A DNA stretch of 64,000 nucleotides. Source: Leptospira sp. 96542. GTDB taxonomy: Bacteria > Spirochaetota > Leptospiria > Leptospirales > Leptospiraceae. The translations under genes were made by a program, and so were the position numbers. The stretch's first letter is position 1; each line of letters starts with the position of its first letter. Below the pieces are notes generated by a model. That model saw only the letters and a program-made list of their open reading frames with translations, was not told the origin of the DNA and ran no database searches. Below are positions 1 to 8,973 of this stretch, in pieces. The stretch is from contig JARJFC010000009.1 of the NCBI GenBank assembly GCA_029310945.1, positions 1-64,000 on the forward strand, in the 5' to 3' direction.

Positions 1-1
1 G

Positions 2-868
2 ATCAAAATGAAACAAATCCATTCTGGAAAAATGAAAATTGATCCAGTGTATGTCGAAAACTTTGACGAACTTTTTGACTACTTTGAAAAAGAATACCAA
101 ACTTCAGATTATTTGGTGGGTTGGATCGATGCTTTTGCTTCTGGAAAATCATTAGGTCGTGGCCAAATCCATAAAGCAACCAACCTAAAAGAAGGTGAAG
201 ATCCTGATTTTCCAGGCAATTGTTTATTAGAACGCCAACACCTACCAGACAAACTCTTCTTAGTCATTCCCAAAAAATGGATGTGGATTTTGATGCGTCC
301 CTTTAGTTTCCCTCTTGGGATGAGGCTCATCAACTTTGCAAAATGTATTGCGAGTAAGATAGTTAATAATAGAGCGTATTACCAAGGTCATGCGGCCTAT
401 GCTTTTTTGCTAGATTATGTTCCGAATTGGAAGTTTGTTTACAAACCAGGTTCGATGATCCAATACCAAGTTTTTATACCAAAAGAGAACGCGAAAACGG
501 CTTTCGAAGAAATATTTACACTTTGCCAAGAACGAGGCATTATAAACTACCTTTCTGTTTTCAAAAAACACAAACCCGATCCGTTTTTATTAACTCACTC
601 GGTAGATGGGTTTTCGATGGCTATGGATTTTCCAGTGACCAAAGCTAACAAGGAAAAACTGTGGAAACTATGTTATGAAATGGACGAAATTGTTTTAAAA
701 CACAAAGGTAAGTTTTATTTTGCCAAGGATTCAACTCTAAGAAATCGAATTATGGAATCGTATTTTCCGAAAGAAAATTTGAAAAAATTCAAAACCTTGA
801 AGAAAAAATATGATCCCAAAAACATTTTGCAAACCGATTTGTACAAACGAATTTTTCTAACCAAATAA
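2..868 (+). CDS. FAD-linked oxidase, DprE1-like, C-terminal part (5' end outside window)
   Basis: The reading frame is open to the left edge (codons before the first visible ATG at 8 are sense), so this is the C-terminal part of a larger protein. The stretch [21 protein letters not shown] resembles the middle of DprE1-type (decaprenylphospho-ribose oxidase-like) and sugar-lactone oxidases, where a WxDxxAxGxxLGRG element follows the FAD-binding PCMH domain. The end, [19 protein letters not shown], matches the usual C-terminal helix (KFDPxxxxxSDL) of that family. The FAD-binding half would lie upstream, outside the window. The substrate cannot be read from this part; a polyprenyl-linked or free sugar is plausible. 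The stop lies 3 bases from the convergent LptG stop. Confidence 0.7.
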   Translation: MKMKQIHSGKMKIDPVYVENFDELFDYFEKEYQTSDYLVGWIDAFASGKSLGRGQIHKATNLKEGEDPDFPGNCLLERQHLPDKLFLVIPKKWMWILMRPFSFPLGMRLINFAKCIASKIVNNRAYYQGHAAYAFLLDYVPNWKFVYKPGSMIQYQVFIPKENAKTAFEEIFTLCQERGIINYLSVFKKHKPDPFLLTHSVDGFSMAMDFPVTKANKEKLWKLCYEMDEIVLKHKGKFYFAKDSTLRNRIMESYFPKENLKKFKTLKKKYDPKNILQTDLYKRIFLTK

Positions 869-871
869 AAG

Positions 872-2014
872 TTAGATGTTCATTTTACGATACAAATAAT
901 ATGCGGCAGCAATGAAAATTGTGGGGGTTATCCAAATGCCAAGCCAAATGGGTAAACCTCCATTTTCTGCCAAAGTTTTTGTCGTAGAATTAATGATATA
1001 ATACAAAAGAACCACCGCAATGGTAAGACCAAGCGAAGCGACACCTGCCGAACGTTTGGTGATAGCTCCCGCCAATGCTCCAATGGCAACCACAACAAAT
1101 GACATGAGAGGCATAGCAAAAGCCATATGTTGGTGAACAACAACATCACGGAATGGAATACCTTTCAAAATGCGAGACTCTACTTCATCTGCCAGTTCAA
1201 AAAAATTCATCTCTTCTGGGTTTCGGGTTGGTTTTGAGAAATAATTTAGATCTTCCGGAAAAGGATATGTTTTTTCGGCATATTTTGTGCGAGATACAAT
1301 TTCTAATTCTGAATTGAAACGCACTTCTTCCAAATCATATAAAGTCCAAGAATGTGGCGAAGCAATGTATTTTGCTTTTTGTGAAGACACTGTGTAAACA
1401 GGAAGTCCATCTTCACTAACTTCAATATAATTGAAGCCACCTTTCACCATACTCTCTTTTTCATCGATCCAATAGACGTAATAAAAACCTTTTTTACCCT
1501 TCACGTGGAATTGGTATACAAAATCAATCAATCGATTAGAGCCCTTTGCCATGATACTATATTCGATCTGTGCTTTTTTGTTGGCAGGGATCACAACAAA
1601 TTGACCAAAGATTGTCATCAAAATCCAAATAATAAATCCAAAAAATAAAATTGGTGTTATGATCCTTAAAAAAGATACCCCCGCTACCATAATGGCAACG
1701 AGTTCTTTATTTACGCTAAATTGCCCGATCACAAAACATACAGAGAACATCAGTGCTGGTGGCACAACTTGATCAACCATTGCTGGCATAGAATACAATA
1801 CATGTAAATACACATGTGATTGTGCAACCTTTGAAGATACTAGATACTTCATTACATCTGTAAACTTATAGATCACAATCATTGACGTTAGCATGATGAG
1901 AGTGCCCGCAAAGTTTTTCAAAAAATCAAATAGTATATATTTATCAATAATACGGAAAGGAATAAATTCTTGTTTGAACCAACGAATAGGATGGAATTTT
2001 GAATTTATATTCAT
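872..2014 (-). CDS. lptG: LptF/LptG family LPS export permease
   Basis: A 380-residue inner-membrane protein with the YjgP/YjgQ layout: an N-terminal helix group (about residues 30-140), a long non-membrane region (about 150-290, the periplasmic beta-jellyroll position) and three C-terminal helices (about 300-378). In the family it pairs with LptF and the ATPase LptB to pull lipopolysaccharide from the inner membrane. The N-terminal segment with IDKYILFDFLKNF is typical of LptG/LptF. Its ATG overlaps the stop of the SpoIIE phosphatase by 4 bases (ATGA at 2011-2014), so it is the last gene of the 7101-to-872 operon. Whether it is LptF or LptG is not certain from sequence alone; the length and start favour LptG. 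Confidence 0.85.
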   Translation of the reverse strand: MNINSKFHPIRWFKQEFIPFRIIDKYILFDFLKNFAGTLIMLTSMIVIYKFTDVMKYLVSSKVAQSHVYLHVLYSMPAMVDQVVPPALMFSVCFVIGQFSVNKELVAIMVAGVSFLRIITPILFFGFIIWILMTIFGQFVVIPANKKAQIEYSIMAKGSNRLIDFVYQFHVKGKKGFYYVYWIDEKESMVKGGFNYIEVSEDGLPVYTVSSQKAKYIASPHSWTLYDLEEVRFNSELEIVSRTKYAEKTYPFPEDLNYFSKPTRNPEEMNFFELADEVESRILKGIPFRDVVVHQHMAFAMPLMSFVVVAIGALAGAITKRSAGVASLGLTIAVVLLYYIINSTTKTLAENGGLPIWLGIWITPTIFIAAAYYLYRKMNI

Positions 2015-3300
2015 GTAATTTCGATGAGTAACATGCTCATATCGTCTGAAATTTTTTTGGCAGAAAAAGCCAAAACATCTTCGTAAATGACATTTAAAAA
2101 TTCATTACCTTTTTTGTCAGAATGAATTTTTACAGTTTTGACTAAATGTTCCTCGCCATACATATCTTCATTTTCATCAAAAATTTCAATCATTCCATCT
2201 GAATACAAAAGGATACGATCCCCTGCCTCCAGTTGGTATTGGTAATCACCGAGCATTGGTGGAAGATAGGAAACGATGAGCGTACCATTCCCTTCTAAAA
2301 ATTTTACATCACCGTCTTTGGATTGGAATAAAAATTGTGGGTGACCTGCAATGGAATACTCAATACTGCGATTCTCAACATCCAAAAATATAACAGCCGC
2401 ACTGATATGGTTGTTAGGAACCAAATTCTGCAGATCATCATGGATCGAACGCAAACAAGCCGAAGGTTTTTCATTGATGGTAGCATGGATTTTAAAGGCG
2501 AGTATAGCCATGGCCGAAACCATTGCAGAAGCAATCCCATGACCAGATACGTCAGCAAAAAAAATTGATACTCTCCCATCACTCCTTTGGATATAACTCA
2601 CCGAATCACCACCCACTTCATCGAAAGAACGAAAAAAAGTATAAATATTCGTATTTTTTAATTTTGGCCAATCATTTGCGATCAAGTTGGTTTGGGTTTC
2701 TTTTGCCATTTCTAAATCATAAGAAATTCGGTCATGAAATCGTTTGAGTTGGGTTTCGGAATCTCTTAGTTTTTCGACCGAACTCAAACGAATGTTCAGT
2801 GTTAAGTAAGAAACAAGAGCTGGTGTGATGATAGAAGATAAATACAATGGTAAATCCACAAGTGGTTTTTCTGTGTAAATACCAATCAGGATGCCAGCGG
2901 AGGTAACGAAACTTAAATAGGAAACAAGCCACTTACGATCAAAAAAACTTGTTCCGATACAAGAAATGACAAGTATCATACCAATCAAATAACCAACATA
3001 AAGCGAATTCCAATACAACAAAATAAGTGAATGTGCACTCATTGTATAAAAGAACACAATCATAATCGGTTGGATGTAAATTCTAACTAATTTGGAAAAA
3101 TAACTGCCGACGAAAAAAAACAGAGTTAATGCAGAATGTAGGATGCGGATCCATTTGGGATCATAAAAACCAAGTTCCTCAACTGGAGCAAGAATCCCAA
3201 AACTAATGAATGTAAAAAAGACTGCCAAACATATCCTGGAAATTTTCAGAACTTCATCATCAAGCTGAAATTGATTGTTAGTGGCAGTTTCTATTTTCAT
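2011..3300 (-). CDS. membrane SpoIIE-type serine phosphatase (PP2C)
   Basis: I take the ATG at 3300 (MKIETATNNQ), because it overlaps the thioesterase stop as ATGA; this gives 429 residues. About six hydrophobic helices fill residues 15-175, followed by a short coiled linker and a SpoIIE/PP2C domain (about 195-429). The metal-site acids are visible: EVGGDS, FFADVSGHG, LLYSDGMIE and the final SDDMSML. Proteins of this class dephosphorylate STAS-domain anti-sigma antagonists in partner-switching systems. Two STAS proteins occur elsewhere in this window (14320-14676 and 43825-44160), but a link to either is inference. The membrane domain suggests a sensor role with unknown signal. It lies between a thioesterase and LptG in an envelope operon. 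Confidence 0.85.
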   Translation of the reverse strand: MKIETATNNQFQLDDEVLKISRICLAVFFTFISFGILAPVEELGFYDPKWIRILHSALTLFFFVGSYFSKLVRIYIQPIMIVFFYTMSAHSLILLYWNSLYVGYLIGMILVISCIGTSFFDRKWLVSYLSFVTSAGILIGIYTEKPLVDLPLYLSSIITPALVSYLTLNIRLSSVEKLRDSETQLKRFHDRISYDLEMAKETQTNLIANDWPKLKNTNIYTFFRSFDEVGGDSVSYIQRSDGRVSIFFADVSGHGIASAMVSAMAILAFKIHATINEKPSACLRSIHDDLQNLVPNNHISAAVIFLDVENRSIEYSIAGHPQFLFQSKDGDVKFLEGNGTLIVSYLPPMLGDYQYQLEAGDRILLYSDGMIEIFDENEDMYGEEHLVKTVKIHSDKKGNEFLNVIYEDVLAFSAKKISDDMSMLLIEIT

Positions 3301-3719
3301 TGGGTCAGATTGCCATATTTTTCTTTGAATCGATTTGGTAGTGCTGATGGTTTTTGGGTTTCGAAATCGAACCAAATAAAGGATGCATTTCCGGTTAACA
3401 CACATTCGTCGCCTTCATTCCACATAGAACAAACAACTTGAAAAGCACGAGAAGATATGGAACTCACCTCAATGGTGATTTCAAGTGTAGCCGGAAACAC
3501 AACTTGTTTGCGATAATCCATATCCAGATGGGTGAGAACAGGTCCCGATTTGGTAGGTTTAAGCGGTGTGTCCCATAACTTATCTTTTGTAAAATAATCG
3601 GCTCTTGCGGATTCAAAATATCTTACATAAGTCACATTATTGACATGACCGAAAGCATCCATTTCTCCCCAGGCAACTTGTTGGGTGAATTTATGACTGT
3701 AGCGAATTGGTTTAGGCAT
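3297..3719 (-). CDS. acyl-CoA thioesterase, hotdog fold (4HBT)
   Basis: A 140-residue single hotdog domain. The signature GEMDAFGHVNNVTYVRYFESAR (residues 18-39) holds the catalytic Asp21 of the 4-hydroxybenzoyl-CoA/YbgC thioesterase group, followed by the active-site helix. Such enzymes hydrolyse acyl-CoA thioesters in the cytoplasm; chain-length preference cannot be read. It sits 5 bases downstream of the PBP1C gene and overlaps the phosphatase start by 4 bases. The full-length domain starts directly at MPKPIRYSHKF, so the start is secure. Confidence 0.85.
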   Translation of the reverse strand: MPKPIRYSHKFTQQVAWGEMDAFGHVNNVTYVRYFESARADYFTKDKLWDTPLKPTKSGPVLTHLDMDYRKQVVFPATLEITIEVSSISSRAFQVVCSMWNEGDECVLTGNASFIWFDFETQKPSALPNRFKEKYGNLTQ

Positions 3720-3724
3720 ATTTT

Positions 3725-5800
3725 TTATCTTACTTCAAAAAGAACTTCTGATACCAAATTTCCATGTGAATCCAAGATTTGCAATCGATAGTCTCCTTTT
3801 ATGGGAGCCCAAAAAAAGGGCTCTTTCGCATTGGCCAAAAATTTTCCGTTCAAATGGAATGTATAGGTATCAGAATAGGAAGAGAGAGTAAATAAAATTT
3901 TCTGTTTCCCATTGGGAATGTCTGGATCGAGAGCATAAATTGATTTATTTGTGGGTGAAACAATTCGAACGATTGTATGTTTGTCCTTACCATAAATTTG
4001 TTTTTCATTGTTCAACGAATCCATTTCCACATAACTTCGTTTTGATTCCAGCCAAATAAGCCCTGGTGGTGGTGTTTTCAAAAAGGATGTTTTATTTTCA
4101 TGTAGTAAATCCATAGTCTCCCGCCAAACAGGAGCGGCGCCAGTAATGCCAGAAACATCTAACATGGGATCTCCTGTTGGATTTCCAATCCAAACCCCAA
4201 CCGTATAATGTTCGGAATAACCAATACACCAATTATCTCTCATGTCCTGGCTTGTTCCAGTTTTAACAGAACTATAGTATGTAGTTGATAAAAAATTATC
4301 CCAACCGAAACCAAGACTCCTTGCCTCTCTATCAGACAATATATATGATACCATATAACTAACAGTAGGTCTATAGATATGTTTCCATTCGGGGATTTGG
4401 TTTGGGAAAAAATTAACATTGGAAAAACGCCCATCGTTTGCTAGTGTTCGATAGGCATTGGTGAGTTCCCATAAGCTCACATCTGCAGTTCCCAGTGCAA
4501 GTGATGGTCCATAAAATTCGGCATATTGCAAATTACTAAACCCAAGCGTTTTCATCGAATTTACAAAATAATTTATATCCAAAAAAGATAAAGCTCTGAT
4601 TGCAGGGATATTCAATGAAGAGCCTAAACTTTCTTTTACCGTAACCTCACCTCTATAAGTTTTATCATAATTGAGTGGGCGATAGGTTCCTTGGTAATCA
4701 GGTATACCGATTGGTGAATCAGAAAGCAGTGAAACAGGCGTGAGTTTTTTTTCTTCAAAATTTTGTGCATACACAAACGGTTTCAATGTAGAACCTGCTT
4801 GGCGTTTGGTTAGTATGAGATCGATATAAGGAACCAAACTCAAATTTTTAACATTGCCAACGTAGGCAAGGACTGAGCCCGTTTTATTATCCAAAACAAG
4901 CACTGCTCCATCGTTCACATTTTTTTCCTTCAACCCAAGTACATTCCGATAAAGGATTTCTTCCACACCCAATTGGAGTGGAAGCGAAATTGTGGTCTGA
5001 ATCACATCGTCTGGTGTTAGCGAAACAATTTTTTTGGCCGCATGAGGGATGTAAGATGGGAACTGAACATAATCTAAATTCCGAAACAATGCCTCTTTCG
5101 TTGTTAGGTTCACTGATTCACAATCTGCAGTTTGGTCTAACTCCTTTTTCAATCGACAAGCCCTCTCCATTACTTTTTGAATGGGAGCCTGTGGTGAACG
5201 AATCAGTGACACAAGCACATACACTTCATTTTGCGATAGAGCCGATGGGTGTTTCAAAAATAATGCTTTACTAGCGGCGGAAAGCCCACGTAACTCACCT
5301 CGAAAATACACCAAATTGGTGTAAGCTTCTAAAATTTCTTTTTTTGTCCAGGTTTCTTCTAGTTCGACTGCCCTTTGGATTTGTTTTATTTTTTGGAAAA
5401 CTGACCGTTTGTATTGACTGGGTTTGATCTCCTCATCAAAAAAAGATACTAATTGCATACTGATGGTGGACGCACCTCGGATGGGAGAACCTGTCATTCC
5501 TTTCCACAATGATTTCAGTAATGCAATCGAATCTACACCAGTATGATGATAAAAATCTCTGTCTTCCGCATATAAAACTGTATCCCAATAAAAGGAAGGC
5601 GCCTCATCATAATTTAACCACTGTTCGGAGCGATATTTCGAAATGATTCGGAGTTTTTGGATTATTTCGCCATTGGAAGCAAGGATAGTGACATCAGATG
5701 GTTTGTAGTTTTTTTTTACTTCCGCATACGAGGGCACAGCAGAAAGCGAATATGCAAACATAAAAAAGCAGCAGAAAATGATTAGATATTTAATTTTCAT
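3725..5800 (-). CDS. pbpC: penicillin-binding protein 1C (glycosyltransferase + transpeptidase)
   Basis: A bifunctional peptidoglycan synthase. I prefer the ATG at 5800 (MKIKYLIIFCCFFMFAYSLSA, a clear signal/anchor helix) over an upstream in-frame start at 5863; the 5800 start gives 691 residues and an 11-base overlap with rsmD. The glycosyltransferase-51 domain shows AEDRDFYHHTGVD (about residues 78-90, catalytic Glu) and GASTISMQL. The transpeptidase domain shows the nucleophile motif GSTLKP (Ser-x-x-Lys), SLGSSLN (SxN position) and KTGTS. The C-terminal roughly 90 residues form the beta-rich domain typical of PbpC. In the family PBP1C is dispensable in E. coli and acts at the periplasmic face. 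Operon context is RsmD, thioesterase, phosphatase, LptG. Confidence 0.9.
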   Translation of the reverse strand: MKIKYLIIFCCFFMFAYSLSAVPSYAEVKKNYKPSDVTILASNGEIIQKLRIISKYRSEQWLNYDEAPSFYWDTVLYAEDRDFYHHTGVDSIALLKSLWKGMTGSPIRGASTISMQLVSFFDEEIKPSQYKRSVFQKIKQIQRAVELEETWTKKEILEAYTNLVYFRGELRGLSAASKALFLKHPSALSQNEVYVLVSLIRSPQAPIQKVMERACRLKKELDQTADCESVNLTTKEALFRNLDYVQFPSYIPHAAKKIVSLTPDDVIQTTISLPLQLGVEEILYRNVLGLKEKNVNDGAVLVLDNKTGSVLAYVGNVKNLSLVPYIDLILTKRQAGSTLKPFVYAQNFEEKKLTPVSLLSDSPIGIPDYQGTYRPLNYDKTYRGEVTVKESLGSSLNIPAIRALSFLDINYFVNSMKTLGFSNLQYAEFYGPSLALGTADVSLWELTNAYRTLANDGRFSNVNFFPNQIPEWKHIYRPTVSYMVSYILSDREARSLGFGWDNFLSTTYYSSVKTGTSQDMRDNWCIGYSEHYTVGVWIGNPTGDPMLDVSGITGAAPVWRETMDLLHENKTSFLKTPPPGLIWLESKRSYVEMDSLNNEKQIYGKDKHTIVRIVSPTNKSIYALDPDIPNGKQKILFTLSSYSDTYTFHLNGKFLANAKEPFFWAPIKGDYRLQILDSHGNLVSEVLFEVR

Positions 5801-6392
5801 CTTCGAAACTAGATTCGATGATCGAATGACTACCATATTCACGTATTTTATGAGGTACTCCACTCCAAATATGATTTGTGGGTTGGTGCTCTGGAATTTG
5901 ACAAAGGATCAAAAAAGGTTTTTGTAAACTTTTACAAAATGCAAATAGAGTATCGATCATTTGTTTCATTCGATCAGGTGTTACAGACCAATACGTATAA
6001 GGTGGATCTAAATAAAATACCAAAACGTCTTCCTCACCAACCTCCCACTTGAGCGCGTGTTTGGTTGCATCTTTTCGGAATAATTGAACCGACGGCAGGC
6101 CTCTAAAAATTTGTAATAACTGAGAAAACCGATTTTGGTCTAATTCGTAAACAAGCAGGCGTTTGACAGACAAACTAAATGCTTCGGCGGCGATTTGCCC
6201 GCTGCCAGAAAAATAATCGCAAAACAAAATGTTTTCGAATCCAAAACCCCAAGACTTTAACCTAGCATCAGTTAAAGAAAATATTGCTTTTTTGATGAGG
6301 CTATTTGTAAAATTAAGATGACCAGAAACATCCACAGGTGTCGGAATTTCTTTTCCTTTCCATTTGCCTTGTGAAACTCGTAAACCCTTCAT
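5790..6392 (-). CDS. rsmD: RsmD-family 16S rRNA guanine N2-methyltransferase
   Basis: A 200-residue class I SAM methyltransferase. The N-terminus MKGLRVSQGKWKGKEI corresponds to the RsmD start (MRIIxGxxKGRxL). SAM motif I is DYFSGSGQIAAEA (59-71) and the catalytic motif IV is DPPY (129-132), both as in RsmD, which methylates G966 of 16S rRNA. The N-terminal RPTxxxVRExLF segment of typical RsmD is replaced by HLNFTNSLIKKAIFSL, a divergence that makes the exact target less certain. The ATG directly abuts the stop of the upstream small secreted protein (TGAATG). Confidence 0.8.
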   Translation of the reverse strand: MKGLRVSQGKWKGKEIPTPVDVSGHLNFTNSLIKKAIFSLTDARLKSWGFGFENILFCDYFSGSGQIAAEAFSLSVKRLLVYELDQNRFSQLLQIFRGLPSVQLFRKDATKHALKWEVGEEDVLVFYLDPPYTYWSVTPDRMKQMIDTLFAFCKSLQKPFLILCQIPEHQPTNHIWSGVPHKIREYGSHSIIESSFEDEN

Positions 6393-6950
6393 TCAATTCA
6401 GTGTAGTTTTGATTTCCAAAATTTGTTTTTTTAAGTCCTCATTTGGTGAAAGTTTTTCCAACTCATCCACCACACGCCGAGCTTCCGATAAATTTTTTAA
6501 ATCGATGAGAGCGATGGAATAGAGAAGCAAAGCGTCTGGGTATTTGGGACTTTGTTTGCCCGATTTCTGGAACTGTTTCCCCCATTCCACAATCTTATCG
6601 GTTTCCCCAAAAACAATGGCTCTGTCCATACAAAGATAAATCGAATTCCAATAGTGAACTGAATTTTTAAAATGAGGAGTGGTTTCGCGTTCGGTCATTT
6701 TTTTGATGAGATACCAACTCTCTTCCGTAGAGATATAGAGAAAAAAAATCCTCGGGTCTTTTTCGCTCACTCCAGAATTTAAGTGACCAAGCGATTGTTT
6801 GGCAACCAACTCGTAATTCCCACGTTTGTATTCTGCAAACAGATTGTTGAAGGATACTTCCTCACTCCAAAGGACGGTTGTGAGGGGAAAAATCAAAAAA
6901 ATAAGGGCTCTTTGGATCAATTTAAAGTTCAGTGATGTTTGCAGATCCAC
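6393..6950 (-). CDS. small secreted TPR-like protein
   Basis: A protein of up to 185 residues that I do not recognise by name. A hydrophobic stretch (IQRALIFLIFPLTTVLWS, then acidic EEVSF) is a likely signal peptide. The C-terminal half is helical with a YPDALLLYSIALIDLKNLSEARRVVDELEKLSP segment that reads as a TPR-like helix pair. The start given is GTG at 6950, overlapping the zinc-ribbon gene by 29 bases. A TTG at 6920, one base after that gene's stop, would put the signal peptide at the very N-terminus and is just as likely. No strong ribosome site is seen for either. It abuts rsmD. Confidence 0.65.
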   Translation of the reverse strand: MDLQTSLNFKLIQRALIFLIFPLTTVLWSEEVSFNNLFAEYKRGNYELVAKQSLGHLNSGVSEKDPRIFFLYISTEESWYLIKKMTERETTPHFKNSVHYWNSIYLCMDRAIVFGETDKIVEWGKQFQKSGKQSPKYPDALLLYSIALIDLKNLSEARRVVDELEKLSPNEDLKKQILEIKTTLN

Positions 6951-7101
6951 ACATGGGGCAAATCAATTCCCAGGAATCCAAATATTCATCTTCTCCTTCT
7001 GCTTCCCAGCGATGGTCACAGTCCTCGCAGGCATAGGTGACAACGTCCTCATTGAGGCTGTCTGCGTCCAATTCGTCTTCATCAAAAAAGTCATCTTCCA
7101 T
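6922..7101 (-). CDS. acidic zinc-ribbon microprotein
   Basis: A 59-residue reading frame. The start ATG at 7101 has a purine-rich GGGAAGGG directly upstream. The first 20 residues are very acidic (MEDDFFDEDELDADSLNEDV). A four-cysteine zinc ribbon follows: Cys25-x2-Cys28 and Cys48-x2-Cys51 (YACEDCDHRW ... ELICPMCGS). The W after the first pair and the CPMCGS knuckle resemble rubrerythrin- or RNA-polymerase-type ribbons. Role unknown; protein or nucleic acid binding is possible. It is the first gene after the promoter at 7111-7139 and so probably heads the operon that runs to 872. Confidence 0.75.
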   Translation of the reverse strand: MEDDFFDEDELDADSLNEDVVTYACEDCDHRWEAEGEDEYLDSWELICPMCGSANITEL

Positions 7102-7110
7102 ACCCTTCCC

Positions 7111-7139
7111 ACTAAATCACAAAGAAAAAGCCGTGTCAA
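7111..7139 (-). promoter_or_regulatory. sigma70-type promoter for the 7101-to-872 operon
   Basis: On the minus strand a perfect TTGACA (7134-7139) is followed by a 17-base spacer and TTTAGT (7111-7116, four of six matches to TATAAT). Transcription would start close to 7104, giving a very short leader before the ATG at 7101. Position and spacing fit; no experimental support is available. Confidence 0.5.
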
Positions 7140-7171
7140 GTGGGGGGACAAAAAAAAAATGGGTAGTGGCT

Positions 7172-8185
7172 ATGGCAATCTACTCTCGATACGAACCACA
7201 TAGAAAAAAGAAATCCAAATCTCCTTGGATCATTTTATTCTTTGTCCTTTTGTTTTCTTATTTGGGATACAACTACCGAAAAGAAATCTACTTTTTATTT
7301 GCAAAAGACCAAAGTGTACGGGCAGAAAAAACAAAAGAGAAAATTATCGAACTATGGAAATCGGGAAATCTGAAAGAAAAAGACATTGAAGATTTTCAAT
7401 CCATAACAAATACTTATGCGGAAAAAGATCCCCTAGACCCTGTTGCCTTCCATTTGGTTGGAAGGAGTTTATTTTGGAATTTGAATCGTATTGGCATTCA
7501 TTTTGATCACGACAGTTTGATTTTACATTTAGGATCTGAATTTAAAGATTTTTTAGGAAATTCTGTACTTGCAGAATCCACTCTCAATCAAATTTTCTGG
7601 AATGTTCGGACAGCAGAATCACTTACAAACTCATCTTTTAACGACTGGGAGAACAACCGTTTGTTGCTCTTTTTGTGCGAAACCCATAGAAATGTCAAAC
7701 GCCCGCTTGTTTTGATCAAAGAATATGGAAATATCAACCAAGATTTATTATCACCCGAATTTAAATCGGTTTATATTTGGCTTTTAACATTTAACACAAT
7801 GCAGGCGGGTGATGCACAAGGTTTAGAAAAACTCATTTCCATAACAAAAGACCCTAACTATAAAGCAGGCATTCAATTCACTCCGAGAGAAGAAAGTTTT
7901 CTGAAAGGCCTAGGAAAATACTATAAAAAAGATTATGTAGGTGCTTTATCTTTACTCAGACAGGCAAAAACAGAAAACCCCGATCGTATTACAGAAACTT
8001 CCATTATAACCGAAGCTACTATTTTCCATATGCAAAATCTGACCCAAAAAGGAATCGACTTATTGGAAGATTTTTACTTAGCAACTAACAAAAAGAATGC
8101 CGAAATCCCTATCCTCATTACAAAGATGATTTCGGAAAAACCTGGATCTAAAACCAAATTAGAAATTTTGAGTAAAAAAGAATGA
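7172..8185 (+). CDS. membrane-anchored TPR-like protein
   Basis: I choose the ATG at 7172 (MAIYSRYEPHRKKK), because upstream codons run into the promoter region of the divergent operon. The product is 337 residues. A basic N-terminus (about residues 10-18) is followed by one membrane helix (SPWIILFFVLLFSYLGYNY, about 19-37), giving an N-in, C-out topology. The rest is helical and contains TPR-like repeats, for example FLKGLGKYYKKDYVGALSLLRQAKTENP. No catalytic motif is seen and I do not recognise a named family. Its stop overlaps the next start as ATGA (8182-8185), so it is translated with the lipoprotein and SufE genes. Confidence 0.7.
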   Translation: MAIYSRYEPHRKKKSKSPWIILFFVLLFSYLGYNYRKEIYFLFAKDQSVRAEKTKEKIIELWKSGNLKEKDIEDFQSITNTYAEKDPLDPVAFHLVGRSLFWNLNRIGIHFDHDSLILHLGSEFKDFLGNSVLAESTLNQIFWNVRTAESLTNSSFNDWENNRLLLFLCETHRNVKRPLVLIKEYGNINQDLLSPEFKSVYIWLLTFNTMQAGDAQGLEKLISITKDPNYKAGIQFTPREESFLKGLGKYYKKDYVGALSLLRQAKTENPDRITETSIITEATIFHMQNLTQKGIDLLEDFYLATNKKNAEIPILITKMISEKPGSKTKLEILSKKE

Positions 8186-8547
8186 AAGTTTGGTTTTTAC
8201 TTTTTGGGTTTAGTTTCGTTTCTTGTGGACTTTTTCACAGAGGGGTTCCCAAAGCAGGTGAATTTTGTAATGTACTCGTTAAACCACCTGAATGTATTTT
8301 TGTCGATTTCGAAAAGCAAACGCTTGTTATGGATGAAATCAAATACCAACTTTCTTCCACACAAAGGCTTTCATACTTTTTTGAAAAAGACAAAATAGTC
8401 TACGACCTTTGGGTCACAGCCGAACACCGTGTTGAAATCAAAGAAAAAGATTCGAACAAAACTTTCAAATTTTATATGCGTAAAAAACCTCCTTCTGTGG
8501 GATTTTTTGAGAGACTAAAAAAATTTTGGGAATGGATTCGCAAATGA
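8182..8547 (+). CDS. small lipoprotein of unknown function
   Basis: A 121-residue protein with a short signal peptide ending in a spirochaetal lipobox (MKVWFLLFGFSFVSC, Cys15), so probably a lipid-anchored envelope protein. The mature part is beta-rich and has two further cysteines about ten residues apart (FCNVLVKPPEC), which could form a disulfide. The tail is basic and aromatic (PPSVGFFERLKKFWEWIRK). No named family is recognised. Both ends overlap neighbours by 4 bases, which indicates tight co-translation. Confidence 0.7.
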   Translation: MKVWFLLFGFSFVSCGLFHRGVPKAGEFCNVLVKPPECIFVDFEKQTLVMDEIKYQLSSTQRLSYFFEKDKIVYDLWVTAEHRVEIKEKDSNKTFKFYMRKKPPSVGFFERLKKFWEWIRK

Positions 8548-8957
8548 AACAATCCATAGCAGAAATCCAAAAAGAAATCATTGCTGATTTTTCAGATCTA
8601 AACGATTGGGAAGAGAAATTCCAATACCTCATTGAAATTGGTGAAGCTTTGCCACCTTACCCCGAAGACAAACGAACGGCAGAACATTTGGTTCCTGGTT
8701 GCCAATCCAAAGTTTGGGTGGCTCCCAAAGTGGATGACGGTGTACTGAATTTTTATGCCGATAGCGATACCGCCCTTACCAAAGGTCTCATTGCCATACT
8801 CATTAGAGTGTTTTCAGGACAAAAACCAGAAGATATAGCCAAAGCTTCCATGGAATTTTTGAACACATTGGGTTTATCAAAATTTTTGTCGATCTCTCGT
8901 CGGAATGGACTTTCTTCTATGGTTCAAATCCTCAAAGGTTATGCTTTAAAAAATTAG
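8544..8957 (+). CDS. sufE: SufE-family sulfur acceptor
   Basis: The start at 8544 (MKQSIAEIQKEI) gives an ATGA overlap with the lipoprotein stop; in-frame starts at 8526 and 8532 are less likely. The 137-residue product carries the SufE signature HLVPGCQSKVWV with the acceptor cysteine Cys53. It also has the family's N-terminal LNDWEEKFQYLIEIGEALPPYP. SufE takes persulfide sulfur from a SufS-type cysteine desulfurase and passes it to the Fe-S scaffold. No sufS, sufB, sufC or sufD lies in the window, so this copy is detached from the assembly genes. Its coupling to envelope proteins of unknown role is unexplained. Confidence 0.9.
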   Translation: MKQSIAEIQKEIIADFSDLNDWEEKFQYLIEIGEALPPYPEDKRTAEHLVPGCQSKVWVAPKVDDGVLNFYADSDTALTKGLIAILIRVFSGQKPEDIAKASMEFLNTLGLSKFLSISRRNGLSSMVQILKGYALKN

Positions 8958-8973
8958 AACTTTAATTTTTCCT

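Noticed and set aside
4978..5274. A 98-codon plus-strand frame inside pbpC
   Set aside because: It lies wholly within a conserved gene on the other strand, with no ribosome site and no known domain.
6826..7203. A 125-codon plus-strand frame over the zinc-ribbon gene
   Set aside because: The minus-strand zinc ribbon with CxxC pairs, ribosome site and promoter explains the region better.
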